A DNA stretch of 64,000 bases from Aggregatibacter actinomycetemcomitans (GTDB lineage: Bacteria; Pseudomonadota; Gammaproteobacteria; Enterobacterales; Pasteurellaceae), in the NCBI GenBank assembly GCA_017160915.1, contig JACAWG010000073.1:3514-67513 (forward strand). Reading direction: 5' to 3'. Below the pieces are notes generated by a model. It searched no databases. It had not been told where the DNA came from and saw only the letters and a list, made by a program, of their open reading frames with translations. This document shows positions 1-11,120 of this stretch, in pieces (within the stretch, counting starts at the first letter, position 1; each line of letters begins with the position of its first letter). A program made the position numbers and the translations under genes.

Positions 1-51
1 GAGAAAGAACGGTTGTAAGCCGTTTGATGATTAAAAAACGCCTTAAACACA

Positions 52-90
52 GACCGCACTTTTCGGGGAAAAAGTGCGGTCGTTTTTTTT
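52..90. terminator. Inverted USS pair, terminator
   Basis: Two oppositely oriented uptake signals (ACCGCACTT and AAGTGCGGT) form a 12-bp stem, 52-63 with 70-81, followed by a T run. It can end transcription entering from the left edge. It lies just past the stop of the minus-strand lipoprotein gene and may serve that gene as well. Confidence 0.8.
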
Positions 91-110
91 CGTGTTTTTA
101 AACATGAAAA

Positions 111-491
111 TTACTGTGCGACACATTGCTCGGCAAGAATTTCACCTACGCTGCTTTTCAGAAGGGAGAACTCTTTGCGCTCCAACCAAAGCCAATGAAT
201 GTTGGAATAATTGCGACCGCTTTCGGCAATCGTCGGGGTCAGTCGGTGTGTCACGTTGTTAAACGTCACGCTGATAGAATTCAATTTTTTCTTGTTTTTG
301 GTGGTGTGGCGGACAACCCGAACCGTTTTATTATCTTTGCAAAGATAGTCTTGCGCCGAACCCTTTTGAGTGGCTTTTTGCAGAACCTGCGTGCGTGGTT
401 TGGCGGGGGCTTTTTGCTCTACCGGTTTTACCATGCAAGCGGTTAATCCCATTAACGTCAATAAGACGAAGCTCGCTCTTAACATAATCAT
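111..491 (-). CDS. oapB: Small lipoprotein, probable OapB
   Basis: A 126-residue exported lipoprotein. A hydrophobic signal peptide ends in an LTAC lipobox with the lipidated Cys at residue 19. After a Lys/Pro/Gln-rich linker, residues 49-126 hold a compact domain beginning Y-L-C (Cys51) and ending near a second Cys (123). This spacing resembles the MliC/PliC lysozyme-inhibitor fold. It lies 55 bp downstream of oapA on the same strand, the place that oapB has in H. influenzae as I recall it. The name rests on synteny; the lysozyme-inhibitor resemblance is pattern recognition only. Its likely location is the periplasmic face of the outer membrane. Confidence 0.6.
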   Translation of the reverse strand: MIMLRASFVLLTLMGLTACMVKPVEQKAPAKPRTQVLQKATQKGSAQDYLCKDNKTVRVVRHTTKNKKKLNSISVTFNNVTHRLTPTIAESGRNYSNIHWLWLERKEFSLLKSSVGEILAEQCVAQ

Positions 492-546
492 GTCTCTTTT
501 AAATGGAATAAGCGTAGCTAATGACTACGCTTATTGAATTTCAGGA

Positions 547-1872
547 TTACTTCTTAAATTGATAACTGCCGTCGGATTGGCGGGTAAAGCGTGCGCCGTT
601 GGCTAAACGCAATTCGCTCACGCGACCTTGTGCATTCAGGGAAACCTGTACTTTGTCACCCGGCTTGAAGCTGCTTAACGCATTGCCTACGCCTTTGGCT
701 TTGGTCATGGCATTCACATCACCGACCGGCAATTGGTTGTCACGGAACACCTGCATTAAGGTCACGCCTTGCGGAATGGTTAAGGTTTTGCTACCGGCTG
801 CCGCTTTGACGGTGGTCGTAGTCTTGCCTTCTAAAATATCCCGCACTTCTTTTTCGGTTTTTGCCGATTTAGTCGGTTGATTTTTGGCGGTCGCTTTTTC
901 AGCCTGTTTCACTTTATCGCTTTTTGCCGGTTCGGCTTTTTTCGCGGTTTCCTGATGCTGACGCGGTTTAACGGCTTCCGGCGCTTTTACCGGCTCGGTC
1001 GTTTTAACGGTTTCTGTCGGTTTCACTTCCGTCGGTTTATTTTCCACCGCGGCGGTTGTCGCCTGTTCGGCAACGGAGGTTGTCACGCCTTGTTCCGTCG
1101 GTTGCGGTTCTGTACCGGCAACATGGGTATTTTGTGTATTTTCTGTGGTTGCCGCCGTTGCGGTTTGTTGTTGTGCGGCAATGTTATCCGTTTGCGGTGC
1201 AGGATTATCCAGCACTGTCGGTTCAACAGTTTGCGATTGATCTAACTGTTGGAATTGAATCGGCACGCCGTTATTGCTTTGCTGTTCATAAGATTGCACC
1301 GTATCGGAACTCGGTTTCATCCATAAGATAAAAATCAGCACCAATACCACGCCGAACAGCGCGACGAAAATGCGACGATGTTTTTGCGGAAGGATACTTA
1401 AAATTGCCCAATTTTCAGGATTTTTAAAACCGGCTTTCGGTTTTTCTTTTAATTCGGTGACTTCCGGTTGTGTTGTTTCAACGGATTCTTCCGTTTCGGT
1501 GACGGTTGGCTCCACCGGAGATTCTGATGAGGAGGTTTCCGCCACCGTATCGGCGGCGGTCTGCGGTTCATTGTTTTCTGTGCTTTCGGTTGAAAATTTT
1601 TCGGTCGGGTTTTCGCTTGTCATGCTTTTCTCTCCAGTCGCACCGGCACCACCGAATACGGGTTCTTTGCGAACGGCAAATTGATTTTCCATATTCTTTT
1701 GTTCTTTCTTCGCAAGGAGATCTTTGCCTTTTCCAAGCAACTTCTCAAACAAAGACGGTTCCGGTTTAATCACTTTTTTCGGGGTGATCGGTTCCATTTG
1801 ACTAAAGCCCAAATCCAATTCATTTTGTGCCGGATTATTTTCATTTTCCGGGGTTCTTTTTTCAGAATCCAC
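547..1872 (-). CDS. oapA: Opacity-associated protein OapA
   Basis: A 441-residue envelope protein. Residues 1-60 form an acidic/basic N-terminus with a short conserved block (LFEKLLGKGKDLL). Residues about 70-155 are a Ser/Thr/Glu-rich linker, and about 168-188 a single membrane segment preceded by K-H-R-R. Residues 200-345 are a low-complexity Thr/Gln/Lys/Pro tether, and about 355-441 a C-terminal LysM-like OapA domain that may bind peptidoglycan. The order fits a bitopic inner-membrane protein reaching to the cell wall. In H. influenzae the family affects colony opacity and epithelial attachment. It is probably cotranscribed with oapB. The low-complexity tether is expected to vary in length between strains. 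Confidence 0.85.
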   Translation of the reverse strand: MDSEKRTPENENNPAQNELDLGFSQMEPITPKKVIKPEPSLFEKLLGKGKDLLAKKEQKNMENQFAVRKEPVFGGAGATGEKSMTSENPTEKFSTESTENNEPQTAADTVAETSSSESPVEPTVTETEESVETTQPEVTELKEKPKAGFKNPENWAILSILPQKHRRIFVALFGVVLVLIFILWMKPSSDTVQSYEQQSNNGVPIQFQQLDQSQTVEPTVLDNPAPQTDNIAAQQQTATAATTENTQNTHVAGTEPQPTEQGVTTSVAEQATTAAVENKPTEVKPTETVKTTEPVKAPEAVKPRQHQETAKKAEPAKSDKVKQAEKATAKNQPTKSAKTEKEVRDILEGKTTTTVKAAAGSKTLTIPQGVTLMQVFRDNQLPVGDVNAMTKAKGVGNALSSFKPGDKVQVSLNAQGRVSELRLANGARFTRQSDGSYQFKK

Positions 1873-2042
1873 AATATACCTCTGGTGAAATTATGCCGAT
1901 ATGCCGTAAAAGTGCGGTCATTTTTTTCTGCGTTTTTCATGAGAGAAATCAACACAGAAACCGAATCGATCACGGCATAAATTAATAAGTAAAAAAATCG
2001 CGCCTATTCTAAAACATCTTTTGCTTTTTTGATACCGGAATA

Positions 2043-3062
2043 TCATGTTGCAAACAAGGTTTTATTCGGTTCGCCGCCGATTTCACGGGCGAGTTTCGGC
2101 ACTAAATAACCGGAGGTAATGCGTTGTAATTGTTTGTAAATTCTTAACGCCTGCACATCATCAAGATAAAAGTGCGCGGCACCTTCCACTTTATCCAGCA
2201 AATGCAAATAATAAGGCAGAATCCCCACTGAAAATAAACGGTCGCTTAATGCTTTCAGAATATGGGCATCGTCATTCACGTTTTTCAGTAAAACCGATTG
2301 GTTTAATAATACGACACCGCAATTCTTTAATTTATCCATAGCATTGGAAAAATCTTCATCAATTTCATTGGCATGATTAACGTGCGTAACCAGAATTTTT
2401 TGTAAGCGGGTTTGTGCCATAATGTGGCAAAATTCGTCGGTGATGCGTTGCGGGATCACCACCGGCAGCCGTGAATGAATGCGTAGGCGCGTTAAGTGCG
2501 GTAGATTTTCTAGGTGTTTTATCAGCCAGGCGATTTCATGATCCTTCGCCATAAGCGGATCGCCGCCGGATAAAATCACTTCTTCGATTTCAGGGTGGGT
2601 GGCAATATAGTCCAGCGCCTTCTGCCAATTTTGTTTATTGCCCTTGTTTTGCTCATAAGGGAAATGACGGCGAAAACAATAGCGACAATTGATCGCACAA
2701 CCGCCTTTGACCATAAATAACAAGCGATTATGGTATTTGTGCAGAATATTCGGCACGACATTTTTATCCTCTTGTTCTTCCAGCGGATCTTTGCTGAATC
2801 CCTCCGCCTGCAGAAACTCATCGGCAAAGGACATCACTTGCAAAAACAAAGGATCGCGCGCATTGCCCTTTTCCATTTTTGCCACGAAAGGCAAAGGCAC
2901 CCGCATGGCAAACAGTTTGCGGGCTTCAATATCTTGTTTAAAGGGGTCGAGGGGAAGTTCCAGGTGTTGTAATAAGATTTTCGGATCCGAAATCCCGTTT
3001 GCCAGATGTTCCAACCAACTTTGTTCTTCTCTAATCGGGATGTTTTGATGTAGAATAGCCAC
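2043..3062 (-). CDS. epmB: EF-P lysine 2,3-aminomutase EpmB
   Basis: A radical-SAM enzyme of 339 residues. It isomerises L-lysine to (R)-beta-lysine, the donor later attached to elongation factor P by EpmA. The motif [15 protein letters not shown] carries the CxxxCxxC 4Fe-4S ligands, and a GGDP motif follows (I-L-S-G-G-D-P). Length matches the family (about 340). It diverges from efp with only 32 bp between start codons, so the two promoters must overlap each other's 5' regions, and the pairing links the enzyme to its target. EpmA is not in the window. Confidence 0.93.
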   Translation of the reverse strand: MAILHQNIPIREEQSWLEHLANGISDPKILLQHLELPLDPFKQDIEARKLFAMRVPLPFVAKMEKGNARDPLFLQVMSFADEFLQAEGFSKDPLEEQEDKNVVPNILHKYHNRLLFMVKGGCAINCRYCFRRHFPYEQNKGNKQNWQKALDYIATHPEIEEVILSGGDPLMAKDHEIAWLIKHLENLPHLTRLRIHSRLPVVIPQRITDEFCHIMAQTRLQKILVTHVNHANEIDEDFSNAMDKLKNCGVVLLNQSVLLKNVNDDAHILKALSDRLFSVGILPYYLHLLDKVEGAAHFYLDDVQALRIYKQLQRITSGYLVPKLAREIGGEPNKTLFAT

Positions 3063-3094
3063 TTTTAAAAAACAATCTTTTTCTTGAGGATAAT

Positions 3095-3661
3095 ATGGCT
3101 ACATATACTACCAGTGATTTCAAACCAGGTCTAAAATTTATGCAAGACGGCGAGCCTTGCGTGATCGTTGAAAATGAATTCGTTAAACCCGGCAAAGGTC
3201 AGGCGTTCACCCGCACCCGTATTCGTAAATTAATTTCCGGCAAAGTATTGGATGTGAACTTCAAATCCGGTACTTCCGTTGAAGCCGCTGATGTTATGGA
3301 TTTAAACTTAACTTATTCTTACAAAGACGATGCGTTCTGGTATTTCATGCACCCGGAAACCTTCGAGCAATATTCCGCCGATGCCAAAGCCGTGGGCGAT
3401 GCCGAAAAATGGTTATTAGACCAAGCGGATTGTATCGTGACATTATGGAACGGCGCACCGATTACCGTGACCCCACCGAACTTCGTTGAGTTGGAAATCG
3501 TGGATACCGATCCGGGCTTGAAAGGCGATACCGCAGGTACCGGCGGCAAACCGGCAACCTTAAGCACCGGCGCGGTGGTGAAAGTGCCGTTATTCGTTCA
3601 AATCGGTGAAGTGATTCGCGTCGATACCCGTTCCGGCGAATATGTTTCCCGTGTGAAGTAA
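3095..3661 (+). CDS. efp: Elongation factor P
   Basis: EF-P, 188 residues, relieves ribosome stalling at polyproline stretches. It has the three beta-barrel domains expected of the family. The modified lysine is Lys34 in the loop V-K-P-G-K-G-Q-A, the position that EpmA beta-lysylates. A ribosome-binding site (TTGAGGATA) precedes the ATG. It diverges from epmB, and a strong terminator follows. Confidence 0.97.
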   Translation: MATYTTSDFKPGLKFMQDGEPCVIVENEFVKPGKGQAFTRTRIRKLISGKVLDVNFKSGTSVEAADVMDLNLTYSYKDDAFWYFMHPETFEQYSADAKAVGDAEKWLLDQADCIVTLWNGAPITVTPPNFVELEIVDTDPGLKGDTAGTGGKPATLSTGAVVKVPLFVQIGEVIRVDTRSGEYVSRVK

Positions 3662-3682
3662 TCAAATTTAAAGAATCTTATG

Positions 3683-3712
3683 AAATAGACCCGTTTTCGG
3701 GTCTATTTTTTT
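3683..3712 (+). terminator. efp terminator
   Basis: An 11-bp perfect stem (3683-3693 with 3698-3708), TTTT loop and T tract, 22 bp after the efp stop. Confidence 0.9.
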
Positions 3713-3868
3713 ATCTGCCATTTTTCCCGCCGTTCTGTTAGATGAGAATTAATATTCTTTACAACAACACCTCTCAAAATTCAATAATTCGTCTAAAAAT
3801 CACGCCATTTTGTAGAAAAAATTATTATTTCGTAAAAATAAACTAAATTTTAATAATTTTTTATTATT

Positions 3869-3884
3869 TGTGACATTCCTCACA
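3869..3884 (+). promoter_or_regulatory. CRP site upstream of tpl
   Basis: TGTGACATTCCTCACA matches both half sites of the CRP consensus TGTGA-N6-TCACA. Its centre (3876.5) is about 41 bp upstream of a start point predicted from a -10-like TAGTAT at 3906-3911, the class II arrangement. This suggests catabolite activation of the tyrosine-degrading operon, as is known for tpl in Citrobacter and Pantoea. Confidence 0.85.
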
Positions 3885-5367
<1,483 letters not shown>

Positions 5368-5374
5368 TCATACC

Positions 5375-5404
5375 AGCCCTTACTTCGGAAACGGAGTAAG
5401 GGCT
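5375..5404 (+). terminator. tpl-permease intergenic hairpin
   Basis: AGCCCTTACT pairs exactly with AGTAAGGGCT around a 10-nt loop. Only a weak T-rich tail follows, so it is more likely an attenuator or mRNA-stabilising hairpin that lowers permease expression relative to tpl than a full terminator. Confidence 0.6.
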
Positions 5405-5528
5405 TCTTATATCCCGTCAGAATTTTAATGAGGAAAATGCGAAAACATTCTAGTGACATTGTAGTTTGATGTATTGTCAAATAAGGAAGTGACTAGCCTT
5501 TCTACGGAAACAGGAAAGGAGAAAGCTC

Positions 5529-6743
5529 ATGAACAAAACATTAGGCAGTACGCTGATTACATCGGGAACGATGATCGGCGCGGGGATGCTTGCCATGCCG
5601 CTCACTTCGGCAGGTATCGGTTTCACATTTACGGTGGGGTTACTTTGTATTTTATGGGTATTGCTCACCTACAGCGCGCTTCTTTTTGTAGAAGTCTATC
5701 AAACGGCAGAATATGATGCCGGCATAGGAACGCTCGCGGCACAATACTTCGGCAGACCGGGACGGATTGTGGCAACCACCGTTCTTATGATTTTCCTGTA
5801 TGCGTTGCTCTCCGCTTATGTGACCGGCGGCGGCTCGATTCTTGCCTCAACCTTGCCGGACTTTGCCACGCCGGACCTGAAAATGAAAGGCTCCATTCTG
5901 CTCTTTACCGTCTTTTTCGGCACCTTTATCGTTATCGGAACCAAAATTGTTGACGGCTTAAACCGAATCTTATTTTTCACCATGATCATCGCCCTGTTCG
6001 TGGTACTTGGCTTAATGATTCCGGAAATTCATGTTGATAATTTAATGGCTATGCCAATAGATAATGCCTTATTGATTTCTGCCAGCCCGGTATTTTTTAC
6101 CGCTTTCGGTTTTCACGGTTCTATCCCCAGCCTGAATAAATACCTTGAAGGGAATGTAAAAGCCCTGAGAGTGTCCATTATTGCCGGCTCGGCAATTACG
6201 CTTATTGGCTATATTCTTTGGCAATTTTCCACTCACGGCGTGTTAAGCCAAACCCGCTTCCTGGAGATTTTAAACCACGATCCGACATTAAACGGTTTGG
6301 TAGAGGCGGTGAAAGTCATTACGGGCAGCGATATGATCGCAGGCTTCGTCAAACTGTTCTCCGCCTTGGCGTTGATCACCTCGTTCCTCGGTGTTGCGTT
6401 AGGATTGTTTGAATGTATTGAAGACTTGCTCAAACGCGCCTTCAACATTGATGCCAACAGACCTTGCCTCGGCGCGTTAACCTTTTTCCCGCCGTTACTG
6501 TTTGCTTTCTTCTATCCCGAAGGCTTCATTTTGGCGTTAGGCTACGCCGGGCAAATGTTCGCGTTCTACGCGGTGGTTTTGCCGGCGGCATTGGTGTGGA
6601 AAGCCCGCCGACAACACCCGAATTTAGCCTATCGCGTGCCGGGCGGCGCCGGCGTGCTCCTGCTCGTTTCCATTCTGGGCATCATTATTGTTAACATTCC
6701 ATTCCTGATCAAACTCGGCTACTTGCCGGTGGTGGTTGGTTAA
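5529..6743 (+). CDS. Aromatic amino acid (tyrosine) permease
   Basis: A 404-residue inner-membrane carrier of the hydroxy/aromatic amino acid permease family with about 11 transmembrane segments. The N-terminus (TLGSTLITSGTMIGAGMLAM), GFHGSIPSL and TSFLGVALGLFE are close to E. coli TyrP. Tyrosine is the likely substrate because the gene follows tpl, as tutB does in Citrobacter and Pantoea. TnaB/Mtr-type tryptophan transport cannot be excluded by reading. A good RBS (AAAGGAGAAAGCTC) precedes ATG 5529. The shared terminator after it marks the operon end. Confidence 0.85.
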   Translation: MNKTLGSTLITSGTMIGAGMLAMPLTSAGIGFTFTVGLLCILWVLLTYSALLFVEVYQTAEYDAGIGTLAAQYFGRPGRIVATTVLMIFLYALLSAYVTGGGSILASTLPDFATPDLKMKGSILLFTVFFGTFIVIGTKIVDGLNRILFFTMIIALFVVLGLMIPEIHVDNLMAMPIDNALLISASPVFFTAFGFHGSIPSLNKYLEGNVKALRVSIIAGSAITLIGYILWQFSTHGVLSQTRFLEILNHDPTLNGLVEAVKVITGSDMIAGFVKLFSALALITSFLGVALGLFECIEDLLKRAFNIDANRPCLGALTFFPPLLFAFFYPEGFILALGYAGQMFAFYAVVLPAALVWKARRQHPNLAYRVPGGAGVLLLVSILGIIIVNIPFLIKLGYLPVVVG

Positions 6744-6770
6744 TCACGTAAGGCATGCCCATAAAAAACA

Positions 6771-6810
6771 ATTGACATTCTAACCGCACTTTAGAATGTC
6801 AATTTTTTTT
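6771..6810. terminator. Terminator with USS in the loop
   Basis: A 12-bp perfect stem (6771-6782 with 6792-6803) with a USS copy across the loop and a T run after it. It ends the tpl-permease operon. It also lies 3' of the minus-strand regulator gene. Confidence 0.85.
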
Positions 6811-7486
6811 ATGCTTTCCCTCTGATTAATTTTAAATACCGATAAACGCTCGGCACCGATATTTTTAAGTATTTTGCCACCATAGGAATTGCGCCTTTTA
6901 TATTAAAAACGCCTTTATCGAACAAAATCCGAATGGAATTTTCTTTCTGTCTTAAAGTCAGGTTTTTCTCCGAATTTAATAAATTAATGTCGATGTATTC
7001 CGAAAGAATTTCCTCAATGGAATGTTCCAGTCTTTCTTTGTTGGGAATGCCGGCATCATCATTGCGGTCCAATGCCGGGTCAAAACCCAAGACATTGATA
7101 AAATTGCCTAAATTTTCCAGAGAAATTAATTTCGTCATGGCATCCATCAGTTCGGAAGTATCGTGATTAATACACAAAATCCCTTCCAATCGTTTGCCGT
7201 TTTTAATGAAGAACGTCGAACCGCGAATCGTTTTATCGGAATCGGCAACCGCTTTGTAATTAAAGATAAAATCCTTATCTAAATAAACTTTTTCCTGCAA
7301 CATATTCGATGCAAAAGAACTCAATGGCGAAGAAAGATTTCTGCCGCTCACATGGCTGTTGACGATAGCTTCCATTGAGGCTTTGTTTTTTTCAAAGGAA
7401 TGAAACACCACTTCGTATTTCGGTCCTAAAACATTGCCTAAAAAGTGGGTTAAACCAATAAAATATTTCTTTTGTAACTTGTTCAT
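6809..7486 (-). CDS. YheO/DauR-type transcriptional regulator
   Basis: A 225-residue regulator. Residues about 8-120 resemble the YheO-like PAS/sensor domain (GLTHFLGNVLGPKYEVVFHS; GILCINHD near 105). The C-terminus, about 160-222, is a DauR-type helix-turn-helix (FNIKGAIPMVAKYLKIS-VPSVYRYL). The family includes regulators of amino-acid and sulfur metabolism. It is convergent with the tyrosine permease gene, so it might sense a product of that pathway, but there is no shared promoter and the link is only positional. Confidence 0.8.
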   Translation of the reverse strand: MNKLQKKYFIGLTHFLGNVLGPKYEVVFHSFEKNKASMEAIVNSHVSGRNLSSPLSSFASNMLQEKVYLDKDFIFNYKAVADSDKTIRGSTFFIKNGKRLEGILCINHDTSELMDAMTKLISLENLGNFINVLGFDPALDRNDDAGIPNKERLEHSIEEILSEYIDINLLNSEKNLTLRQKENSIRILFDKGVFNIKGAIPMVAKYLKISVPSVYRYLKLIRGKA

Positions 7487-7544
7487 TTATGACTCCAATA
7501 ATCGGTTATGACGTATTTTATGCTTATTGTAAGTAACATAAACA

Positions 7545-8051
7545 TTAAACCTGATATTTACTCTTATCCCCAATATCGAAATGTAACGGCATACGCCATT
7601 TTTGAATGCTTAATAATAAAATTAAAATGCCCGTGACAAGGGATAATAAGGTGCTAAGCCACGTCAAATGAAATAATAAAGCGAACCATAAAATGGCAAA
7701 GAATAGCGGTTGCAGATTTAACGCAAACACGCGAAAACAAAAATATTCTTTATAACTTAATCCGCCCAGCACGAGAAACGCCGCGCCCAAGGCAAGTTGG
7801 GGAAAACCCAGAATTTGACACAACAACCCCAGCCACATGGCGAACTGAAAAAGATAACGGAAATTTTTCATATATAAATGCACGCAGGCGGCACAAAACG
7901 TGGCGGCGATTAATAAGCCGATTTGCGCCGTTGCGGGATACCACGGCAACATCAATAACATGGGCACCGCAAGGGTGAACCCCGAACGATAGACGATGAC
8001 GGTAACATAATCCCAAACATCCATTGGGGATTTAATATGTGGATCAGCCAT
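7545..8051 (-). CDS. Integral membrane protein, DUF2301-like
   Basis: A 168-residue, very hydrophobic protein with about five or six transmembrane segments and a short charged C-terminal tail. The N-terminal block ([14 protein letters not shown]) resembles the uncharacterised DUF2301 family. It overlaps the 3' end of lpxH by 8 bp and is surely cotranscribed with it. No function is assigned; the lipid A context is suggestive only. Confidence 0.7.
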   Translation of the reverse strand: MADPHIKSPMDVWDYVTVIVYRSGFTLAVPMLLMLPWYPATAQIGLLIAATFCAACVHLYMKNFRYLFQFAMWLGLLCQILGFPQLALGAAFLVLGGLSYKEYFCFRVFALNLQPLFFAILWFALLFHLTWLSTLLSLVTGILILLLSIQKWRMPLHFDIGDKSKYQV

Positions 8052-8775
8052 TTTTACTCCTTAGATTATGATTAATAAATTTTATAGTATCGGGCGTAAC
8101 CTCCAAAATAGAGGAGGTTTCACCCCAATCACCGAGCACGATACGATGAAAGTGCGGTGGAATTTCATGGTGTTTTTGTCGGTGCGTATGCCCGTGAATA
8201 AGTTGTGTCACCTGAAATTTAGCAAACGTTTGCAACACAAAATCCGCGTTCACATCCATAATTTCCGTCGGTTTGAATTGTTTATCCCGACGGCTTTTCG
8301 CCCGAATTTTCTCTGCGATTTTTAACCGCACTTTTAACGGCAGATGTAAGAACAGCCACTGACGCCATTTTTGATGGACTTTCTTGCGGTACCGCTGATA
8401 TTTCACGTCATCAATACAAAGGGTGTCGCCGTGGCATAACAACGTCGGCACGCCGTATAAATCAATTAATTGATAAGTGGGCAAAAGCGTGAGTCCGCAA
8501 GCCTCGGCAAAGGTTTTGCCGATTAAAAAATCACGATTGCCGTGTTGGAAATAGCATTGCACGCCTTGGCGGGTTAGGTTTTTGATTAGCTGTTGCACGT
8601 CGTGAATTAACTCGGATTGTTCATCATCACCAATCCAAAAATCAAATAAATCGCCCAAAATATACAGTTTCTCCGCCTGCGGCGCCAGTTCCTGCATAAA
8701 TTGACGAAAAAGCGCCAATAAGTGCGGTCGATTTTCGGAGAGATGTAAATCCGCAATAAAATAGGTTTTTTGCAT
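8044..8775 (-). CDS. lpxH: UDP-2,3-diacylglucosamine diphosphatase LpxH
   Basis: A 243-residue calcineurin-like metallophosphoesterase of lipid A synthesis, hydrolysing UDP-2,3-diacylglucosamine to lipid X at the inner membrane. Metal-ligand motifs appear in order: [40 protein letters not shown] and GHTHRQ. Length fits E. coli LpxH (240). It diverges from plsC, another lipid gene, with a 109-bp AT-rich gap. Confidence 0.96.
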   Translation of the reverse strand: MQKTYFIADLHLSENRPHLLALFRQFMQELAPQAEKLYILGDLFDFWIGDDEQSELIHDVQQLIKNLTRQGVQCYFQHGNRDFLIGKTFAEACGLTLLPTYQLIDLYGVPTLLCHGDTLCIDDVKYQRYRKKVHQKWRQWLFLHLPLKVRLKIAEKIRAKSRRDKQFKPTEIMDVNADFVLQTFAKFQVTQLIHGHTHRQKHHEIPPHFHRIVLGDWGETSSILEVTPDTIKFINHNLRSKNG

Positions 8776-8884
8776 AAGAATTTAATTAAAAAAAATTTTC
8801 GCTAGATTAGCACATTTAGCACTTATTAATACACTTAATGGGTTAATTTCGCTATACTTAGGCAAATTTTTAAGGGGCTTTATC

Positions 8885-9628
8885 ATGTTAAAAATCGCCA
8901 GAATTTTCATTATTCTTATTTGCTGCATTCTCATTTGTGTCCTCGGCACGCTCTATTCTTTCATTCGTTTTCGTAACCCAAGTAACGTGGGCATTTTCGC
9001 CCGTTGGTTCGGTCGGCTATACCCGCTTTTCGGGCTGAACGTCGAACACCGCTACCCGCCGAATGCCGATAAAATCGGGCGTTGTATTTATATCGGCAAC
9101 CATCAAAATAACTACGACATGGTGACCATTTCCTACATGGTGATGCCGCGCACCGTCAGCGTCGGTAAAAAAAGCCTGATTTGGGTGCCGTTTTTCGGCA
9201 TTTTATATTGGGCGACGGGCAATATTTTCCTGGATCGCGACAATCGCTCCAAAGCCCACAACACCATGACGGAACTGGCACGTCGCATAAATCAGGATAA
9301 CCTGTCCATTTGGATGTTCCCGGAAGGCACACGCAGTCGTGGACGCGGATTGTTGCCGTTTAAAACCGGGGCATTTCATGCCGCCATTGCTGCCGGCGTG
9401 CCTGTCGTGCCGGTGGTCTGCTCCACCACACACAACAAAATCAATTTAAACCGCTGGAACAACGGCAAAGTGATTTGCGAAATGTTGGAGCCCATTGACG
9501 TTTCCGGCTATACCCGCGAAAACGTGCGCGAACTGGCGGAATATTGCCACGATGTGATGCAAAAACGCATCGCCGAATTAGATCAGGAAATTGCCCAATC
9601 CACGCAAACAACTTCATCAGCAGGCTAA
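8885..9628 (+). CDS. plsC: 1-acylglycerol-3-phosphate acyltransferase PlsC
   Basis: A 247-residue inner-membrane acyltransferase that makes phosphatidic acid from lysophosphatidic acid. An N-terminal hydrophobic segment (residues 5-27) anchors it. The catalytic HX4D motif is NHQNNYDM, and the substrate-binding block is FPEGTRSRG. ftsP follows after 7 bp, the same plsC-sufI pairing as in E. coli. Confidence 0.95.
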   Translation: MLKIARIFIILICCILICVLGTLYSFIRFRNPSNVGIFARWFGRLYPLFGLNVEHRYPPNADKIGRCIYIGNHQNNYDMVTISYMVMPRTVSVGKKSLIWVPFFGILYWATGNIFLDRDNRSKAHNTMTELARRINQDNLSIWMFPEGTRSRGRGLLPFKTGAFHAAIAAGVPVVPVVCSTTHNKINLNRWNNGKVICEMLEPIDVSGYTRENVRELAEYCHDVMQKRIAELDQEIAQSTQTTSSAG

Positions 9629-9635
9629 AACGCAA

Positions 9636-11048
9636 ATGAAATCGTGTTCCCGTCGTCAATTATTAAAAACAACGTTATTTTCCACCGCACTTTTTGCGGT
9701 GCCTAAGCCTTTGTTGGCGGCAACCAATCCGCCGTTGTACGTTCCGCCGCTGTTTGAAACCCGTCGCGGCAAACCGATTTTCCTGAATATGCAAAACACC
9801 CAAACAACCTTACTGGCAGGCAAACGTACCGAAGTTTGGGGTTTCAACGGCGCTTATCTCGGGCCGACAATCAAAATTAAAAAAGGCGATTTTGCCAAGT
9901 TAAACTGGAAAAATAATTTGCCGCAATTTGTCGCCATGAATATTCAGGGTTTACAGGCTTCCGGCGAATTAATGGGCGGTATCGCCAAAAATCTGCAGAA
10001 AGGCGAAACCTGGGCGCCGATTGTGCCGATTACCCAAGCGCCCGCCACCTGCTGGTATCACGCCTGCACCCTTGCCAGTGCGGCGTATCAAACTTACCGC
10101 GGGCTTGTGGGGCTGTGGCTGATTGAAGATAAAGACAGCGCCAAACTGGGCTTGCCGCAAAAATACGGCGTGGATGACATTCCGTTAATTTTGCAGGATA
10201 TGCAACTCAACGGTGAAGGCGCACAATTATTTCAGCAAAATCAAACTTCGCTCATCGGCGATCGTTTATTTGTCAACGGGCAGGAAGCCCCTTATTTAAC
10301 CGCACCGCGCGGTTTGGTGCGCTTACGTTTACTGAACGCTTCCCTTTCCCGCGCCTATGACATTCGCTTTGATGACGAACGCGAATTTACTCTTATCGCT
10401 CAAGATCTCGGTTTCCTACCGCAAGGCAAAAAAGTCAATGTTATCCATCTCGCGCCAAGTGAACGCGCCGAAATTCTGGTGGATTTAAACAACGGCGAAG
10501 CAGTCAGTTTAATTGCCGGTCATAAGCGCGGCTTTTTCGATAAAATCGGCAACTTCTTCAGTTCGGACGGCGAACTGATTGACAACACCATTTTAGAACT
10601 ACGCCCGGACGGTTTAGCCGGTGCCTTTGAACAAAAAGAAAAAAGCTGGCAATTTGAAACGGATGCGCCTGCCACCTTATCCGCGCAAGTGCAGCAAGAA
10701 CGCCGTTTCCATATTGACACTACCAACGCCAGCATCAATCAAAACCGATTCGACCCGCGCCGTTTGGACATTTCCGCCAAATTAGATAGTGTTGAACGCT
10801 GGACGCTCACCGCTTCTTCCGCCGTGGGATTTTCCGTGCGCGGGGCAAAATTCATCGTCGAATCCATTAACGATAAACCGTTGGACGCCACTGAAATCAG
10901 TTGGAAAGACAGCGTTTGGATTGATGGCAAAGTGACTATTTTGGTGAAATTTGAAAACACCTCTTCCAACAATTACCCCTTCACTTTCGGCGCGTCCGAT
11001 CTCATGCTGGCGGATAAAGGCTGCATGGGGTTGATGATCGTGCAATAA
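9636..11048 (+). CDS. ftsP: Divisome protection protein FtsP (SufI)
   Basis: A 470-residue periplasmic protein of the multicopper-oxidase fold that stabilises the division ring under stress. The start at 9636 exposes a twin-arginine signal peptide (CSRRQLLK, then a hydrophobic core ending ALLAA-like). Three cupredoxin-like domains follow. The copper-ligand His-X-His clusters of true oxidases are not evident, as expected for FtsP. Length equals E. coli FtsP. It is transcribed with plsC and ends at a USS-pair terminator. Confidence 0.9.
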   Translation: MKSCSRRQLLKTTLFSTALFAVPKPLLAATNPPLYVPPLFETRRGKPIFLNMQNTQTTLLAGKRTEVWGFNGAYLGPTIKIKKGDFAKLNWKNNLPQFVAMNIQGLQASGELMGGIAKNLQKGETWAPIVPITQAPATCWYHACTLASAAYQTYRGLVGLWLIEDKDSAKLGLPQKYGVDDIPLILQDMQLNGEGAQLFQQNQTSLIGDRLFVNGQEAPYLTAPRGLVRLRLLNASLSRAYDIRFDDEREFTLIAQDLGFLPQGKKVNVIHLAPSERAEILVDLNNGEAVSLIAGHKRGFFDKIGNFFSSDGELIDNTILELRPDGLAGAFEQKEKSWQFETDAPATLSAQVQQERRFHIDTTNASINQNRFDPRRLDISAKLDSVERWTLTASSAVGFSVRGAKFIVESINDKPLDATEISWKDSVWIDGKVTILVKFENTSSNNYPFTFGASDLMLADKGCMGLMIVQ

Positions 11049-11063
11049 AAACGCGAAAAAAAC

Positions 11064-11105
11064 GCACCGCACTTTATGCTTCACGATAAAGTGCGGTGCA
11101 TTTTT
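11064..11105. terminator. Inverted USS pair between convergent genes
   Basis: A 13-bp stem GCACCGCACTTTA (11064-11076) with TAAAGTGCGGTGC (11087-11099), then T5. It serves ftsP on the plus strand and is placed to serve the minus-strand transporter gene as well. Confidence 0.85.
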
Positions 11106-11120
11106 ACGGCGTTTTTCAAA

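Noticed and set aside
877-1245. Arg/Phe/Cys-rich 122-codon frame on the plus strand
   Set aside because: Antisense of the low-complexity part of oapA; composition is that of a repeat shadow.
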